A stretch of DNA of 64,000 nucleotides from Sipunculus nudus (taxonomy: Eukaryota; Annelida; Sipuncula; Golfingiida; Sipunculidae). A program made the translations under genes and the position numbers. The notes below the pieces were generated by a model. It saw nothing but the letters and a program-made list of their open reading frames with translations, did no database searches and was not told where the DNA came from. Below, piece by piece: positions 1 to 11,065 of the stretch (position 1 is its first letter; each line of letters begins with the position of its first letter). The stretch is from positions 5,902,339 to 5,966,338 of the forward strand of contig CM049316.1 in the NCBI GenBank assembly GCA_026874595.1, written 5' to 3'.

Positions 1-895
1 AAAAGATGTGTCGGGTAGTTTTTTTGTACAGGAACCATTTTTCATGCATGGTGAATTGGTATTAAAGGGTCAACAAGGTCCATGGATCATGTGTTTTTTT
101 ATGATTGCATGAAGTTCTGGATCATCATGAGGATTTGGTATTTCTGCTGAGACAGTGTCATCAATTTTGTTTGGAGTGACTTTTTGCATAAGCCAAAGCA
201 AAATGTGTACATGGGGCAATCCTCGCTTCTGCCACTCAATGCTGTATATATGGCAACGGACTTTGCCAAAGATCGTCTGTTAAATGATGAGATTCATTAG
301 TTTTTTTTAAATTTGAGGTGGAAAACCCTTGCAATGAGGTCATGGCGATCTTTTGGTTTTTGTTGTTGGGGTAGTTCACGAACAATTTCACCCCAATTAG
401 GGTTGCATGTGAATGTTATAAAGAGATCTGGTCGGCCGTAGTTTCGAACATAGCACATGGCATCTTGTGTGCGTTCGTGCATGTATCTGGGACCCCCTGT
501 GAATGATGAAGGCAAGATGACCAGTTGTCCAACGTCAGTAGTAGTTCCATCATTGGTGAGGGCATCTCACAAATGTATGTACTGATCTGCTCTGAGTTTT
601 GTTTGTTTTTTTTTTCTGAAAAAAAGAAGCCTTTCAGATTCAATTTTTGCATACATATCTACCCAGTATTGGTGGGCAAGATCTTTAGATTGTGCAAATA
701 TGTTGTATTGATGTGGTCTGATCATCATTTTGTATGCATAGAGTTGACATTTTGCCCCTGGAATTGGTTCACCTGTTGAAGGGTGGGTGAGAGGGATTTG
801 GAAATGGCAACCATCTTCTCCACATGGAAAAAGTAATGGGTACTGGAGAGGGTTGTAGGCCCTATTAGTGTCACTGATTCGTTTCAAATTGCAAT
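1..895 (-). pseudogene. Helitron Rep (HUH) domain, degraded, runs off window
   Basis: Remnant of the rolling-circle replication initiator domain of a Helitron (Helitron-like N family), which in intact elements nicks and rejoins DNA. Reading from 887 down, the frame gives LKRISDTNRAYNPLQYPLLF, then GGPRYMHERTQDA and GRPDLFITFTCNPNW, all typical of the family. The HUH motif PHVHIL lies at about 199-216, with its two His codons at 205-207 and 211-213. Breaks: an in-frame TGA at 567-569 where the family usually continues, adjacent stops at 294-299 with a frame change before the HUH segment, and a TGA near 75. The 5' part of the same protein is at 1373-2330, separated by a LINE fragment. The helicase part would lie beyond position 1. 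Identity is clear; the copy is inactive. Confidence 0.9.
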
Positions 896-1372
896 ACTGC
901 TATGTAAATGCCTCTCGCATCAACAGTGTACAATACGATATGCAACATAATATACATTCAAATGATGATGTAAATGAACAAGCTTTGTAGGTCACAGTCT
1001 CTTATTGATAAATTAAATCATTAAACTTAAAATCTCTTAGAGGATACAATATATTCATTTACAAAGATAAAAACATTTCTGTCGCACAATATGATATTTC
1101 GTTTGAACCAAATAGCAGTAATGATGAATACAAAACTGACATATTCCTGATACTGGGTATAACCTTCAAGGTTTCAAATAATTTTTGTCGCTGTCGAGTA
1201 TACAATGGACATTCAAGTAAAAAATGCTTTGTATTCTCACATTTATCACCACATACGCATTTACTATCTTCAACTAACCCCATTTTAAACAGGTCATACC
1301 TAAGGTTGCTGCACCCCATACGTAGTTTCGCATGCAATACGTTAACATGCCTGTCACCGAGATAAAAAAAAA
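896..1372 (-). mobile_element. 5'-truncated non-LTR retrotransposon (LINE) 3' end, inserted in the Helitron
   Basis: The ORF from about 1345 to 1059 encodes the C-terminal tail of a LINE reverse-transcriptase protein. It has HAKLRMGCSNLRYDLF followed by a Cys/His knuckle (CVCGDKC...HFLLEC), the zf-RVT-like ending seen in several non-LTR clades. A run of T/A at about 1365-1372 and the loss of Helitron homology at both edges mark the insertion. About 160 bp of AT-rich 3' UTR follows towards 896. The RT core is missing, as usual for 5'-truncated insertions. I could not define a target-site duplication. Clade not assigned. Confidence 0.75.
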
Positions 1373-2330
1373 GGTTTGTTGTTGAGCTGTTCTAGAATAA
1401 TATCCTTTTGGTACCTTGCTCACCAGCCATAAGAACACCTCAATATCTCATCAGTGGATGGGGCATTGAAACGTCTTGTGTGTTTTGTCAGCATGAATGT
1501 TGAGTTTGTATTCTGATTCTGGGGATGTTGATTTGTCCATGGCGGTTTTGAAGCTTGTGATATAGGGATTTTTCTGGTGAAACATATTCTGCAAGGACAG
1601 AATGATGTTTTGATTGAGAATTGGGAAAATTGAATGGCGATGACTGGCTTGCTGGTGTGAATTGGAAATGAAGTATATCTGAAAAACTTGGTTGTTCATT
1701 GGGGAGTGGTTGTAAGAATCCAGCAAGATGATAAACTTGTACTTGCGCCTTAAATGTTGGCATATAGCCAGGGTGTCTAACTTAGTTGCAGGAAAATGAA
1801 GTCATTTGAAGACACGAGTTGTACTTCTTGATGTTGGGAAGACAATGTTTGGAATGTGTAGAATGACCATTCCAGAGTGTTCTGAGAGGTTCAGGTAGTT
1901 CTAACTCGGGACGAAGTTTAACTTTTCCTAGTGAAGGCACCTCATCTTTCCACTTTTTGGCCGAACAAAAGCCACATAATTTTGACCTGGTCCCAGTGTC
2001 ACAAACACTATTATTGCTGTAGTCCTTGTCATAAGCCATTGCTTGTGGTAGATGAAATGGAGGTTGTTGAATATGAGTAGGTGTTAGTGTACAATCTGCT
2101 GTTGATGTGTAGTCTGAGGGAGTTTCTCTATGATCTGTACCCGTTGCTACAGAATTCAGGGGTGTTGGTACATTATGCGTGGCTGTTGCTGCATTAGCTG
2201 TAGCATGATCTGTGGCTGTTGGTGAATGATCCATGGGCGTCTGTGCTGTATCTGTGTTTGTTGACCGGCTGACACGCATGCATGATGCTGAGCGATCACT
2301 TCTGGATAGACTTGACTTTCGTTTCACCAT
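1373..2330 (-). pseudogene. Helitron protein, N-terminal part, frameshifted
   Basis: The reading frame starting at ATG 2330 has a Ser/Thr-rich head with repeats like TATDHATANAATATH, then KLCGFCSAKKWKDE and LPNIKKYNSCLQMTSF, which is the start of the Helitron Rep region. A frame change near 1780 leads into FKAQVQVYHLAGFLQPLPNE and a second near 1720 into QIYFISNS; HADKTHKTFQCP follows. Further codons to about 1385 continue the protein (MAGEQGTKRDIILEQLNN after another shift). It joins the 1-895 segment across the inserted LINE. The missing CCxNGK-type segment after KKWKDE is a small deletion. Helitron termini (5' TC, 3' CTRR) were not located. Confidence 0.85.
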
Positions 2331-2509
2331 GGCTAATGAAAAGCCAAAGGGAATTTTCAGAGTGGTTGTTATGACATTATTCCTTAAATCTCATCAGAGA
2401 ATTTAGTTTAATTATAAGGAGTGAAAAAAGCAAATGCACCTTTACTACAACAAGAGCGTTTAATATGAAGGATATAATATTGCAGTGTGATAAAAAAGCT
2501 ACACAAAGT

Positions 2510-2890
2510 TATACGGAACACAGTAAAACAGAACTTTTGCTGAAACTTTGTTCAAACATGCAAAATGCAAATGTACATTGGATACAGAATATAAGATATG
2601 GTTACATACTGAGAACCATTACTAAAAATTTGCAAATACTAAAAATAAAATAATTAGATATTGCAGCTTGTCAAATAACAAAAGTATATTACGAATTCTC
2701 AGTTAACGTCCATTCTCTAATAAAAGTTATACATAACACAGTAAAACAGAACTTTGCTGAAATTTGTAAAAATATGTAATTTGCAGTGTCCATTGGAAAA
2801 AGAATAAGATAATGCCACATACTGATAGCCATAACATAGAATTTGTTAAAGTAAGAATCAAATATTTAGACACTGCAGTCTTCTTAGTCT
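2510..2890. repeat. Direct duplication, ~213 bp period, two diverged copies
   Basis: The stretch from about 2510 (AAGTTATACGGAACACAGT) recurs from about 2723 (AAGTTATACATAACACAGT). Both continue through an AACAGAACTTTGCTGAAA-like block, a GTACATTGG/GTCCATTGG block and ACATACTGA. It lies in AT-rich sequence between the Helitron start and the coiled-coil ORF. No coding signal. Confidence 0.7.
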
Positions 2891-2958
2891 ACAGCGGGAC
2901 TGGACAGTTAGTGTCACGACTGGAGAGTAGGTCCAGGGCATTTGCCTATTGTAACACC

Positions 2959-3475
2959 ATCCTATTTGATATTTTCTTCAGTGTGAGCATCATCATTTGC
3001 TTGAGTGTGGTTTAGCTGAATGTCAGGCAACTGTATTTGGCTTAAAGTGAAATCATCTATGCTATCTTCATTGCACAATGATAAATCCACATCTGGAGTG
3101 GAAGAGAGGGCTGGAGATGTTTGGATGGATGTTTTTCTTTGTTTTGATGGCAAGCAGGACTGACAGTCTCTCAGTTCACTTTCAAGTTTTACAACTTTGA
3201 GTGTCAGAGATTGCTTTTGTTTGCGCAAGCTGTGTATACAGGTGTGACCTTGGCTTAGATCTTTCTTGAGTTTTTCCATGGTGTCAATAATGGATGCAAA
3301 CCTTCGTTCACATTTAAGCCGCAATATAGGAAGTTCATTTTGGACAACAGCTGAATTGTTCTCCTGTAGGTTTACCTGAATGTAGGCTAATGATCCTGCC
3401 GTTTTCTGCTTGAGCGCGCGTGTTTCGTTTATCAGTGTTAGGTGTCTGCAGTGATGTGGCTGCTTGTATGTCACC
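2959..3475 (-). CDS. Unrecognised coiled-coil ORF, possible terminal exon
   Basis: Open frame of about 170 codons ending at the TAG at 2959-2961. The middle is rich in charged and heptad-like residues (MEKLKKDLSQ, then LRKQKQSLTLKVVKLESEL), which suggests a coiled coil; the C-terminus is acidic and Ser/Thr-rich (SIDDFTLSQIQLPDIQLN). I recognise no family. On the minus strand the ORF is preceded by TTTCTCTTCCAG, a good splice acceptor, just before GTGACATACAAG (about 3475), so it could be a last exon. It lies upstream of the Helitron ATG on the same strand and could instead be captured or Helitron-associated sequence. Whether it is expressed is unknown. Confidence 0.4.
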
Positions 3476-3479
3476 TGGA

Positions 3480-4207
3480 AGAGAAATTACGACCGAATAC
3501 AGCGGGACATTCGTGTGCAATTTTATTTGAAAATCTGGTATACTGTGGATGGCTCATTTGAAAAATAAGAATTTTATTCAGATACTGTCTGCATAAAAAA
3601 TTCTTTTCACATAAATTTTAATATAATATAAAACAGGGGTAAATAATCTCTTATTTATTGTTGTCTCGAGTAGAGCTTGTTTTTCTGGAAATATTTTCTT
3701 AAAATTGTATAGAATTATATACTGGCTGAAAGTTGCTTTAGAGAACTCCATATAGTTACAATAACAATACATGAAGTTCATGTTTTAAATAAATCCCAGT
3801 CTCCTAAATGAATGTCGTAATAAATTTTGGTGTGTACAATTAATCATGAACTGGAATAAACTATATGTCCGTGTATGTTGTGTACAATTCCTTGTAATAA
3901 TTACTTATAATTTTTAAGGTTATCAATGATTTTTTATTATCACTAACCAAATATAATAGATATATCATGGATATAACGGGATAATTCTTTAAAAATTGAA
4001 CTTACTCATTTCTCTAGTCTATAGTCCAGCTGTTATGATAGAATATTTAGTAGTTCTCTGTAGTTTGCTTTGTCATGTATGTAAATATCACACGTAAAAG
4101 AAACAAAAAAATGTCACTTATTTCAAGGAAACTTTTGACTAATTTGACCTACAGATCGTTAGTTTCTCATAGTTTAATCATTGGTTGTCATTTGTATACC
4201 AATGGAT
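3480..4207. other. AT-rich, no feature recognised
   Basis: Short random-looking ORFs only. I see no conserved motif, inverted repeat or array here. Confidence 0.5.
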
Positions 4208-4349
4208 GAAAAATAATGGTATTTAACGCTTTTTACATGGTAAAATAAAAATTAACCTGCCAACCCGCATAAATTTAAGAAAATAAAAGTCTCCGAGCGC
4301 ATTTTAATTATTTTTTGGAACCTAAAGCAAATTGAAGTGTTTTCTTTTA

Positions 4350-6150
4350 TATTTTTTGCTTGCCGGAAATCTTCGATTTCGACAAGCATATTCGTCAGTT
4401 GCGTATGTCCATTTCTCTGTTTGTTTTTATGGATGTTTGTCCCTACTCTCCTGGCCACAGTTTTGCAGCAATCGACATGAAACTTACAGCATTGATTGAC
4501 AACCCAAAGTCCTGGAACCTTAATGTTTTTGGTCAACATCGCATCATGGTGAAGGTCAAGGTCATGGAAAGTATACAATACAGTTTTTGCTCCATAACTT
4601 TGTAACAAATGGTCGTAGCCACTTAAACCATAGCTTGTTTATTCGTCTTTCCATGGCCTTTTATATGATGGGTACCTGACTCAAATCTGCCGTTACCATG
4701 GTTACGCATTTTTGGGTTAAAACTTGATAATTTGAAAATAGTCATGCTACATTTTCTATCTTTGTCAATTTTTAAGCTACAGACGTCTGGTTTTGGTCAT
4801 TATGTAGCTTATAGGCAGCTTGACATGATAAAACTGAAAGTCTCGCCAAATCTGGCACTTGATCTGGTCAAACGTGAAGAAAACGAGATTTCGCGGAAAT
4901 GCTTATAACTCAGCGACTTTTTAAGCTAGATCGGTCTGGTTTTGGTCATTATGTAGCTTATAGGCAGCTTGACATAATAAAACTGAAAGTCTCGCCAAAT
5001 CTGGCACTTGATCTGGTCAAACGTGAAAAACGAGATTTCACGGAAATGCTTATAACTCAGCGACTTTTTAAGCTAGACCGGTCTGGTTTTCGGCATTTCG
5101 TAACATTTTGCCAGCCTGACATGATAAATTTGCAAGACTGGCCAAATCTGGCACCATATCTCGTTTAACGAGAAAAAACGAGATTTCGCGGAAATACTTA
5201 TAACTCGGCGACTTTTACAGCTACACAGATCTAGTTTTCGGTATTTCGTAACATTTTGCCAGCTTGACATGATAAAACTACAAGTCTCGTCAAATCTCGC
5301 ACCATATGTTGTCAAACGAGAAAAAACGAGATTTCACGGAAATGCTTATAACTCGGCGACTTTTACAGCTACACAGGTCTAGTTTTCGGTATTTCATAAT
5401 ATATGACCAGCTTGACACGCCTGAAAAGAAATCAGGCCAAATCTCGCAACATATCTCGTCAAGCGGGAAAAAACGAGATATCATGGAAATGCTTATAACT
5501 AGGCGACTTTTACAGCTACTTAGGTCTAGTTTTCGGCATTTGGTGACATTTGGCCAACTTGACATAGTAAAACTGCGAGACTGGCCAAATCTCGCATTAT
5601 ATCTGGTCAAATGTAGAAATACGAGATTTCACAGAAATGCATATAAGTCGGCGACTTTTACGGCTAGACAGGTCTAGTTTTTGGCATTTCATAACATTTG
5701 GACGGCTTGACATGACTAACCTGCAAGACTGGCCAAAATCTCGCACCATATCTCGTCAAACCATAAAAAAAACGAGATTTCACAGAAATGCTAATAACTC
5801 AGCGACTTTTACAGCTAGACAGGTCTAGTTTTCGGCATTCCATAACATTTGGCCAGCTTGACATGACAAATCTGAAAACTTCTCACTGCTTCATGTCAAA
5901 CTAGATTAACGGGAATTCATGGAAATGTTTGAACTTGGTCCCATTAACACTAGAAAGGTATGCAGCTATTCAAGGTCAGCATGCATACATAAACGTATTA
6001 TTCGTTTTTGCTGCCGCCACAACGTTGCTCATTCACATGACTGTTTCTACATGCACTCTCTGTCTATCTGTCTGTACTATTAACATTTCCGGCAAGCGCG
6101 TGACCTCTGGTCATCTTGTTTTGGTACTTTATTGGTTAAAAGCTTGAAAG
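4350..6150. mobile_element. Array-bearing non-coding element with inverted ends
   Basis: Bounded by the point where tandem-unit homology breaks (about 4350 and 6150). Near the ends are perfect inverted 13-mers, GCTTGCCGGAAAT at 4358-4370 and ATTTCCGGCAAGC at 6085-6097. The interior holds GTCTGTC-type tracts and a ~148 bp array. No transposase ORF. Exact termini and target duplication are unresolved (outermost TTTTGCTT and AAGCAAAA are candidates). Confidence 0.55.
4780..5905. repeat. ~148 bp tandem array, about 7-8 copies
   Basis: The phrase GGAAATGCTTATAACTCRGCGAC recurs near 4893, 5041, 5190, 5335, 5485, 5632 and 5787, spaced 145-155 bp. Each unit also has ACGAGATTTC, a GGTCTRGTTTT block and CAGCTTGACATGATAAA. 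Copies have diverged by substitutions and short indels. The first copies differ more, with GTCATTATGTAGCTTATAGG in place of the CATTTCGTAACATTT block, so the array has at least two subtypes. Confidence 0.85.
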
Positions 6151-7191
6151 CAAAATTGAATTTAATTTTTTAAATCTTACTGTAAAACATGTAATGAGCA
6201 CAAAAATTCCATTTATTTTAAAAACTAGCCCTATCCCTTGGCCTGGCTTCATTAGCCTCGCTTTTTGACCCACTCACCTATTTATTTTACCGGCCACCCT
6301 CCCAGTTTAATGCATTTTCGAACCGAAACGGCAGTAATCAAATTTTCAAAGAATATTGACCGTCTTCACGGATATATAATCGTGTTGTACTTGTAATTAG
6401 TAAATTGATATAAGGCAGACATAAAAGATGAATAATATTTATATTTTAAGGCAAGGAAGCTTTTTTAAAGGAAGAAATAGCTATACATATCTCGCTAACA
6501 ACCAGTGCAGAGTGGCCTAGGATCCTAGGATGACACCTCGTTAAGTGCGAAAGGTGCAAGGGGATAAGAAATAATGGTACTTTATGCTATTTTCATTGTA
6601 AAATAAAAATATCAAACTGCCCATGCGCATCATATTAAAAAACGTCTGAGAAAGCTAAAACAAATTGCAGCATTTTCATTCATTTTTATATGAATTTAAT
6701 GCATACAATTTGAAATGTAAAAATCTGATTTCTGAAAAAAATCTCAATATTGCACTTGGTAATGAGCACAAAAATATTAACTTCTTTTAAAACCGTTAAT
6801 CCTCTGGTCTAGCTTCATAAGCCGCGCACTATTACCTGCCCAAGTGTTCATTTCACGGTCGAGCGCCCAGAAGTTTGCTTTCAAATTGTCAAAAAATTTT
6901 GACCGATTACACATATATTTAATCGTGTTGCACTAATAAACGATAGACTGATTTAAGACAGATATGAAAAAAAGATAAACTATATGTATATTTAAGGCAT
7001 GAAAGCTATTTTCATAGCACACAAAAGGGATATACATACCTCGCTATCAACCAGATGAGTGCGGCTTGGTACTTCGGGGTGACACGTCAGAAGTTGTCTG
7101 CAACTTCGTCCAAATACAACATCGTATCATGTAATTGTTTCTGTTTGTAAGACTTAAATTAAAATCTTACGTAAACTGTTACAGAGGCGTC

Positions 7192-7550
7192 AATATAGGG
7201 GAGATGAGGGAATATATCCCCCTCCCCAGTTTTTGGCAAGACGGATGATCAATGTAATCAACACCCCCAAACTATTCAGAGAATTATATAATATATAGAA
7301 AAATGAAATATCTTAATTGATAGAATTTGGCTCCAATTATGGGTTTACTATTAAATATAATATATAAACCTAGTTAAGAAATAATTTTTACTGGAATCAG
7401 TAACTTATTTTCAAAAATCTGATGTTTAATTGTTATATATTTGGAATGTGATTAAGAATATATATAACTAAAATGGGCCATACAGACGATAAAAATGTAT
7501 TATATATATGTGTGTGTGTCTGCGAGTCAACCCCCCCTTCCTTTAAACCA
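7192..7550. mobile_element. hAT-like MITE, one end visible (relative of 42913-43331)
   Basis: Begins CAGAGGCGTCAATATAGGGG and continues with GGATGATCAATGTAATCA and ACTATTCAGAGAA. These match, on the opposite strand, the terminus of the 42913-43331 MITE and its subterminal sequence. Homology fades after a CAACCCCCCC run near 7530-7545. The far TIR and target duplication are not identifiable, so this copy is truncated or rearranged. Confidence 0.6.
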
Positions 7551-8421
7551 AAAACTACATATGCTAAATCAAAAAAAAAAATTACTCATTTTTAAAAGAT
7601 ACCAGAGTGACATCAGGGTCAGGGTCCAACGTGACAGGGGTACGAAATGTCTTGCATTTGTATGTGTGTGTCGGGGGGGGGGGGGATCTTGGTGTTATGA
7701 ACCAACAGAGAACAAAATATAATAAAGTAAAGACTCCCTTTTTCGTTAAGACCCATACGGATGTTAACTTAACACAGGGCTGATAATTAATTTCCTCAAC
7801 TTATGAAATAGAATGTTATCAATTGTAGGTAAATTAATAATTCAATTGCTAGGGAATAAAATCTAATATATAAAAATGAAAATTTATCAATAATGAATAA
7901 AATGAGAGATGTAAGAGCTGAACAGGGCCCCCCTCTGGATCCGTGGTTCCAGGGCCAAAGGTCTGTAAAAGGGGGTAAAAGGGGGGGGGGGTCTAGGTCC
8001 ATTAAAAAACGGTTTCGGGGACTAAAAAGGAGCCCCCCCCCCCTCTTTTGTGCTGAAATAAGAAAAGGGCACCAAGGGATCGAGAAACACCTTTTGTTCA
8101 CATTTATTGACCCTGCAAGTGGGCAAGTCATAGCGGGGTTTATTCACAAGCACAATACTCAATAGAACTTAATGGAGGTTGATTGAATTGTGAATTACCA
8201 CAAGGCCGCATTCCAGTCACTGCCGAAGGCATTTCGGCTGTGCTCGGTCTAAACTCCGTGCATGTTTGTAAAAACGGAAAAATCACTCAAAAGTATATGT
8301 ACATTAAAAATTATTTCTTCTTATATCGCTTATGTCACTGCGGGGATAATAACCTTTAAAATGATGTATGGCACATTATTGCACACAACGCGGTTTTAGA
8401 GAACATTGCGAACAGACATCT
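7551..8421. other. Non-coding, with long G and C runs
   Basis: Contains G-runs at about 7674-7686 and 7980-7991 and a C-run near 8034-8042. A CCCTCTGGATCCGTGG stretch near 7930-7946 resembles the reverse of hAT-type ends. No ORF with recognisable homology. Confidence 0.4.
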
Positions 8422-8990
8422 CTACATGAATATACTTTTTTGTATGATAGAATAAAAAAAATCGTGATATAATTGATAAATTGTAACGGAACCTAATATC
8501 AACAGATCCAACTGTGGTCCAACACAGTCAACAATAATCCCACTACATGATTCCTCGAAAGCAGGAATAGGCCTAAGTTGGGCTTTGGGGGGATTCTGAT
8601 TGGGCTTGCCTACCATCTGGCATGTATGGCATGGTTTACAATATTGTACAACATCTGTCCTGAGGTTAGGCCAATAGAAGTGTGTACTAATTTTCTGATA
8701 AGTTTTATTTATACCTAAATGGCCAGACAAAGGAGCCTCGTGTGCCATGCTCAGAACTTCAGTGGGATAGCTTTTGGGCATTACTATTTGATGTTTAATG
8801 GCCCACTCATCATCAGCGCGTACCTCAGGTGGTCGCCATTTACGCATGAGCACTCCATTTTTAACATAGAAAGAAAATGGGGTTTGTGACAATTCATCTT
8901 TAGAAACTGCCCTGGGAAACAAACATGAAATATCAGGGTCCTTATGCAGGGTCCTTAAATTTTGTAATGGAGATAAAAAATCAGATTCTG
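8422..8990 (-). pseudogene. Ty3/gypsy integrase fragment (HHCC zinc domain)
   Basis: From about 8990 down, the frame reads FLSPLQNLRTLHKDPDIS and then the integrase zinc-binding module. HEAPLSGH gives the His pair, KTYQKISTHFYWPNLRTDV the spacer, and CKPCHTC the Cys pair, matching the H-C-C type N-terminal domain of Ty3/gypsy integrases. GIIVDCVGP follows, where the first acidic residue of the DDE core normally sits. Family similarity then stops and the frame ends, so most of the catalytic core is absent. No Gag, RT or LTR was recognised nearby. A remnant, not an active element. Confidence 0.85.
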
Positions 8991-10639
8991 ATCACACTAG
9001 GTAGCGTGAAATGTCTAGGGGAATGAATAAAGAAGTCAGTGGTTTTTGTTAACAAATAATTATAATTTATTCTTAAAACAACCCTAACATTACAATACAC
9101 TAACTCAATACAATTACACAAATCAATACAATTACACAGTATAATAAATAAAGTGTACAATACCTGGATGTCACCACTGTCACAGCGACAACAAGTCCTT
9201 TAAAACCAATAATCCACGTTAACAGTTCAAATAGTCCAAATTAAAGCTCTTGTGATAATTCCGAAAGCAAACTGGAGACAGGCCGCACTAAATCTGCATT
9301 GAGTTCGTAGAATCCCTGAAACTACTGCATTTATCGGATAGGTCCAAAACTGACTTACACTCTTCCGTGTCCGCTGGAATAATTCTCTCTCTCCCCCTCG
9401 GCTCTAAACACAGCCCCTTAATTATAACTTTTAACCTCAAGCCGAGAACTTTTTCAAAGAGAACTGCGTTAAAATCGCTCCCGTTGCGAGATTCCGGCAT
9501 ACACGCACATTAACTGGCGGATACACCATGCTTATGGAAACGCTACAGTTAGAAAATCATACGTTTCATGTAGAAAATCATGCATATATCATGCAAACAT
9601 TTTTCATTGAATCGGTATTAAATTAAAATGGACCTGGCCACATATTCTGTACACTCAACGTGTATTTTTAAAATAACAGGCTAAACAACTCCTTAGTAAA
9701 TTTACACGTTAATTTAACCAACAAAAGACTCATGTATGTCGTATATAGCGAGGGAGAGGTGGGGAGGCAGCTGTTAGCATAATTTTGAGACAAGATATGA
9801 TGAACAAAAATGACTTACCCGGGTTATATAGTATCCATTTAAGAATCCATGACATTTTCAACGTTTCAGACGTTTCAGATAATATCTGCATTCAACAGGG
9901 ACAACCAAAGATTAGATCACGGTTGATGTGAACAGGATACAGCGGTAACTGGTCCCATGGCCTATTTCTTAATAAATGACACCACTGTAACCCTTCAATA
10001 TAACGTAATGACGGCACTGCTGACGCCTGCTTGTAAATCGATGGCGTTCTAGCGTCCTTTGTGAGCGGGTAACGAGTTGATGACCCAGCCACCTGATTTA
10101 TCTGAGACCGTCACGCAGGCTGCAGGAAACTGGAGAGCCTCTAAAGGTGAAACCTTTCACGTGCAATTTGTTCCGAAAAATGAAAAACTGCGAACGTTCA
10201 TAGACCCCCCCCCCCCCTCAAACCTTTAGTGGGGTTTGCCGGGGAGGCATCGAATGCTCTGTGAGTGTGTGTTTGTTGGCACCTATATAAATACTATGTT
10301 TAGTATTATTAATAAGTCAAATACATTTTCGACACTCGCTTTTAACAGGCCATTTCTGATCCAAATACTGGAAATTCAAAATGAATCGGCTTGACCACGC
10401 CTGGTCCTAACAGTTGAAACAAGTGTTAAAGTTTTTCTCCCTTTAATTAGCGAATGCATGCGACCATTAACCAGCTTCTGATACTGCAGCCAGCATATTA
10501 ACCGTCCCTGTCGGCCAACCTGATAAAAAGTACTTTTAACACAGACACGCAAATATTTGGACCCATATCTGTGGGTTTTTTCAACACAAGCTTGTTTTGT
10601 ATAAATTTTATGATCGAGCAGCACGTAGTTTCATAATCA
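8991..10639. other. No recognisable gene; short repeats only
   Basis: Holds two copies of TCAATACAATTACACA near 9110-9145 and a C-run near 10206-10219. Small ORFs at 9288-9500 and 9892-10092 (minus) match nothing I recognise and look like chance frames. Confidence 0.4.
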
Positions 10640-10845
10640 TGTTTCAAAACCGTGTATTAATAATATAATAATTATAATTTTAATTAAAATATAATACTTA
10701 TTATTTATATAATAACCATTATTGGTATAATTATTATTATTAATATTATTATTTTATTATTATGTGTGCTTGTACAAAACCATGTATGATCACTTTATTG
10801 ATTAATTAATTAATGATGATAATAATAATTATAATAAGGATTATT

Positions 10846-10876
<31 letters not shown>

Positions 10877-10898
10877 TTATTTTTATTGTTATTATTAA

Positions 10899-10932
<34 letters not shown>

Positions 10933-11065
10933 ATTATTATTATTATTATGTGTGCTTGTACAAAACCGTGTATGATCAATTTATTGATTAATCAATTAAT
11001 GATAATAATAATAATAATAATAATAAGGATTATTATTATTATTATTATAAATATATATATGTATT
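10640..11065. repeat. (ATT)n region with a ~185 bp internal duplication
   Basis: Long ATT/AAT microsatellite. A TATGTGTGCTTGTACAAAAC block with a TTTATTGATTAAT tail occurs near 10760 and again near 10945, each followed by AATGAT and (AAT)n then AAGGATTATT. A microsatellite-flanked unit has been duplicated. Any frame through it is a low-complexity artefact. Confidence 0.85.

Larger units (their letters stand above)
4208..7100. repeat. Tandem duplication (A-B-A'-B'), first unit split by an insertion
   Basis: Block A (4208-4345, AATAATGGTATTTAACGC...) resembles A' (about 6565-6690, AATAATGGTACTTTATGC...). Block B (about 6190-6540, starting TAATGAGCACAAAAAT) resembles B' (about 6758-7100, same start). 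Both B copies end in an ACATAYCTCGCTA-ACCAG stretch. The intact unit is about 570 bp. Relative to A'-B', the first unit has about 1.8 kb of extra sequence between A and B, listed separately. Confidence 0.65.

Noticed and set aside
7893-8165. ORF rich in Gly/Arg
   Set aside because: Produced by G-runs; no homology recognised and the opposite strand is equally open.
8990-10100. LTR of the gypsy element upstream of the integrase fragment
   Set aside because: No TG...CA-bounded direct repeat or primer-binding site could be found.
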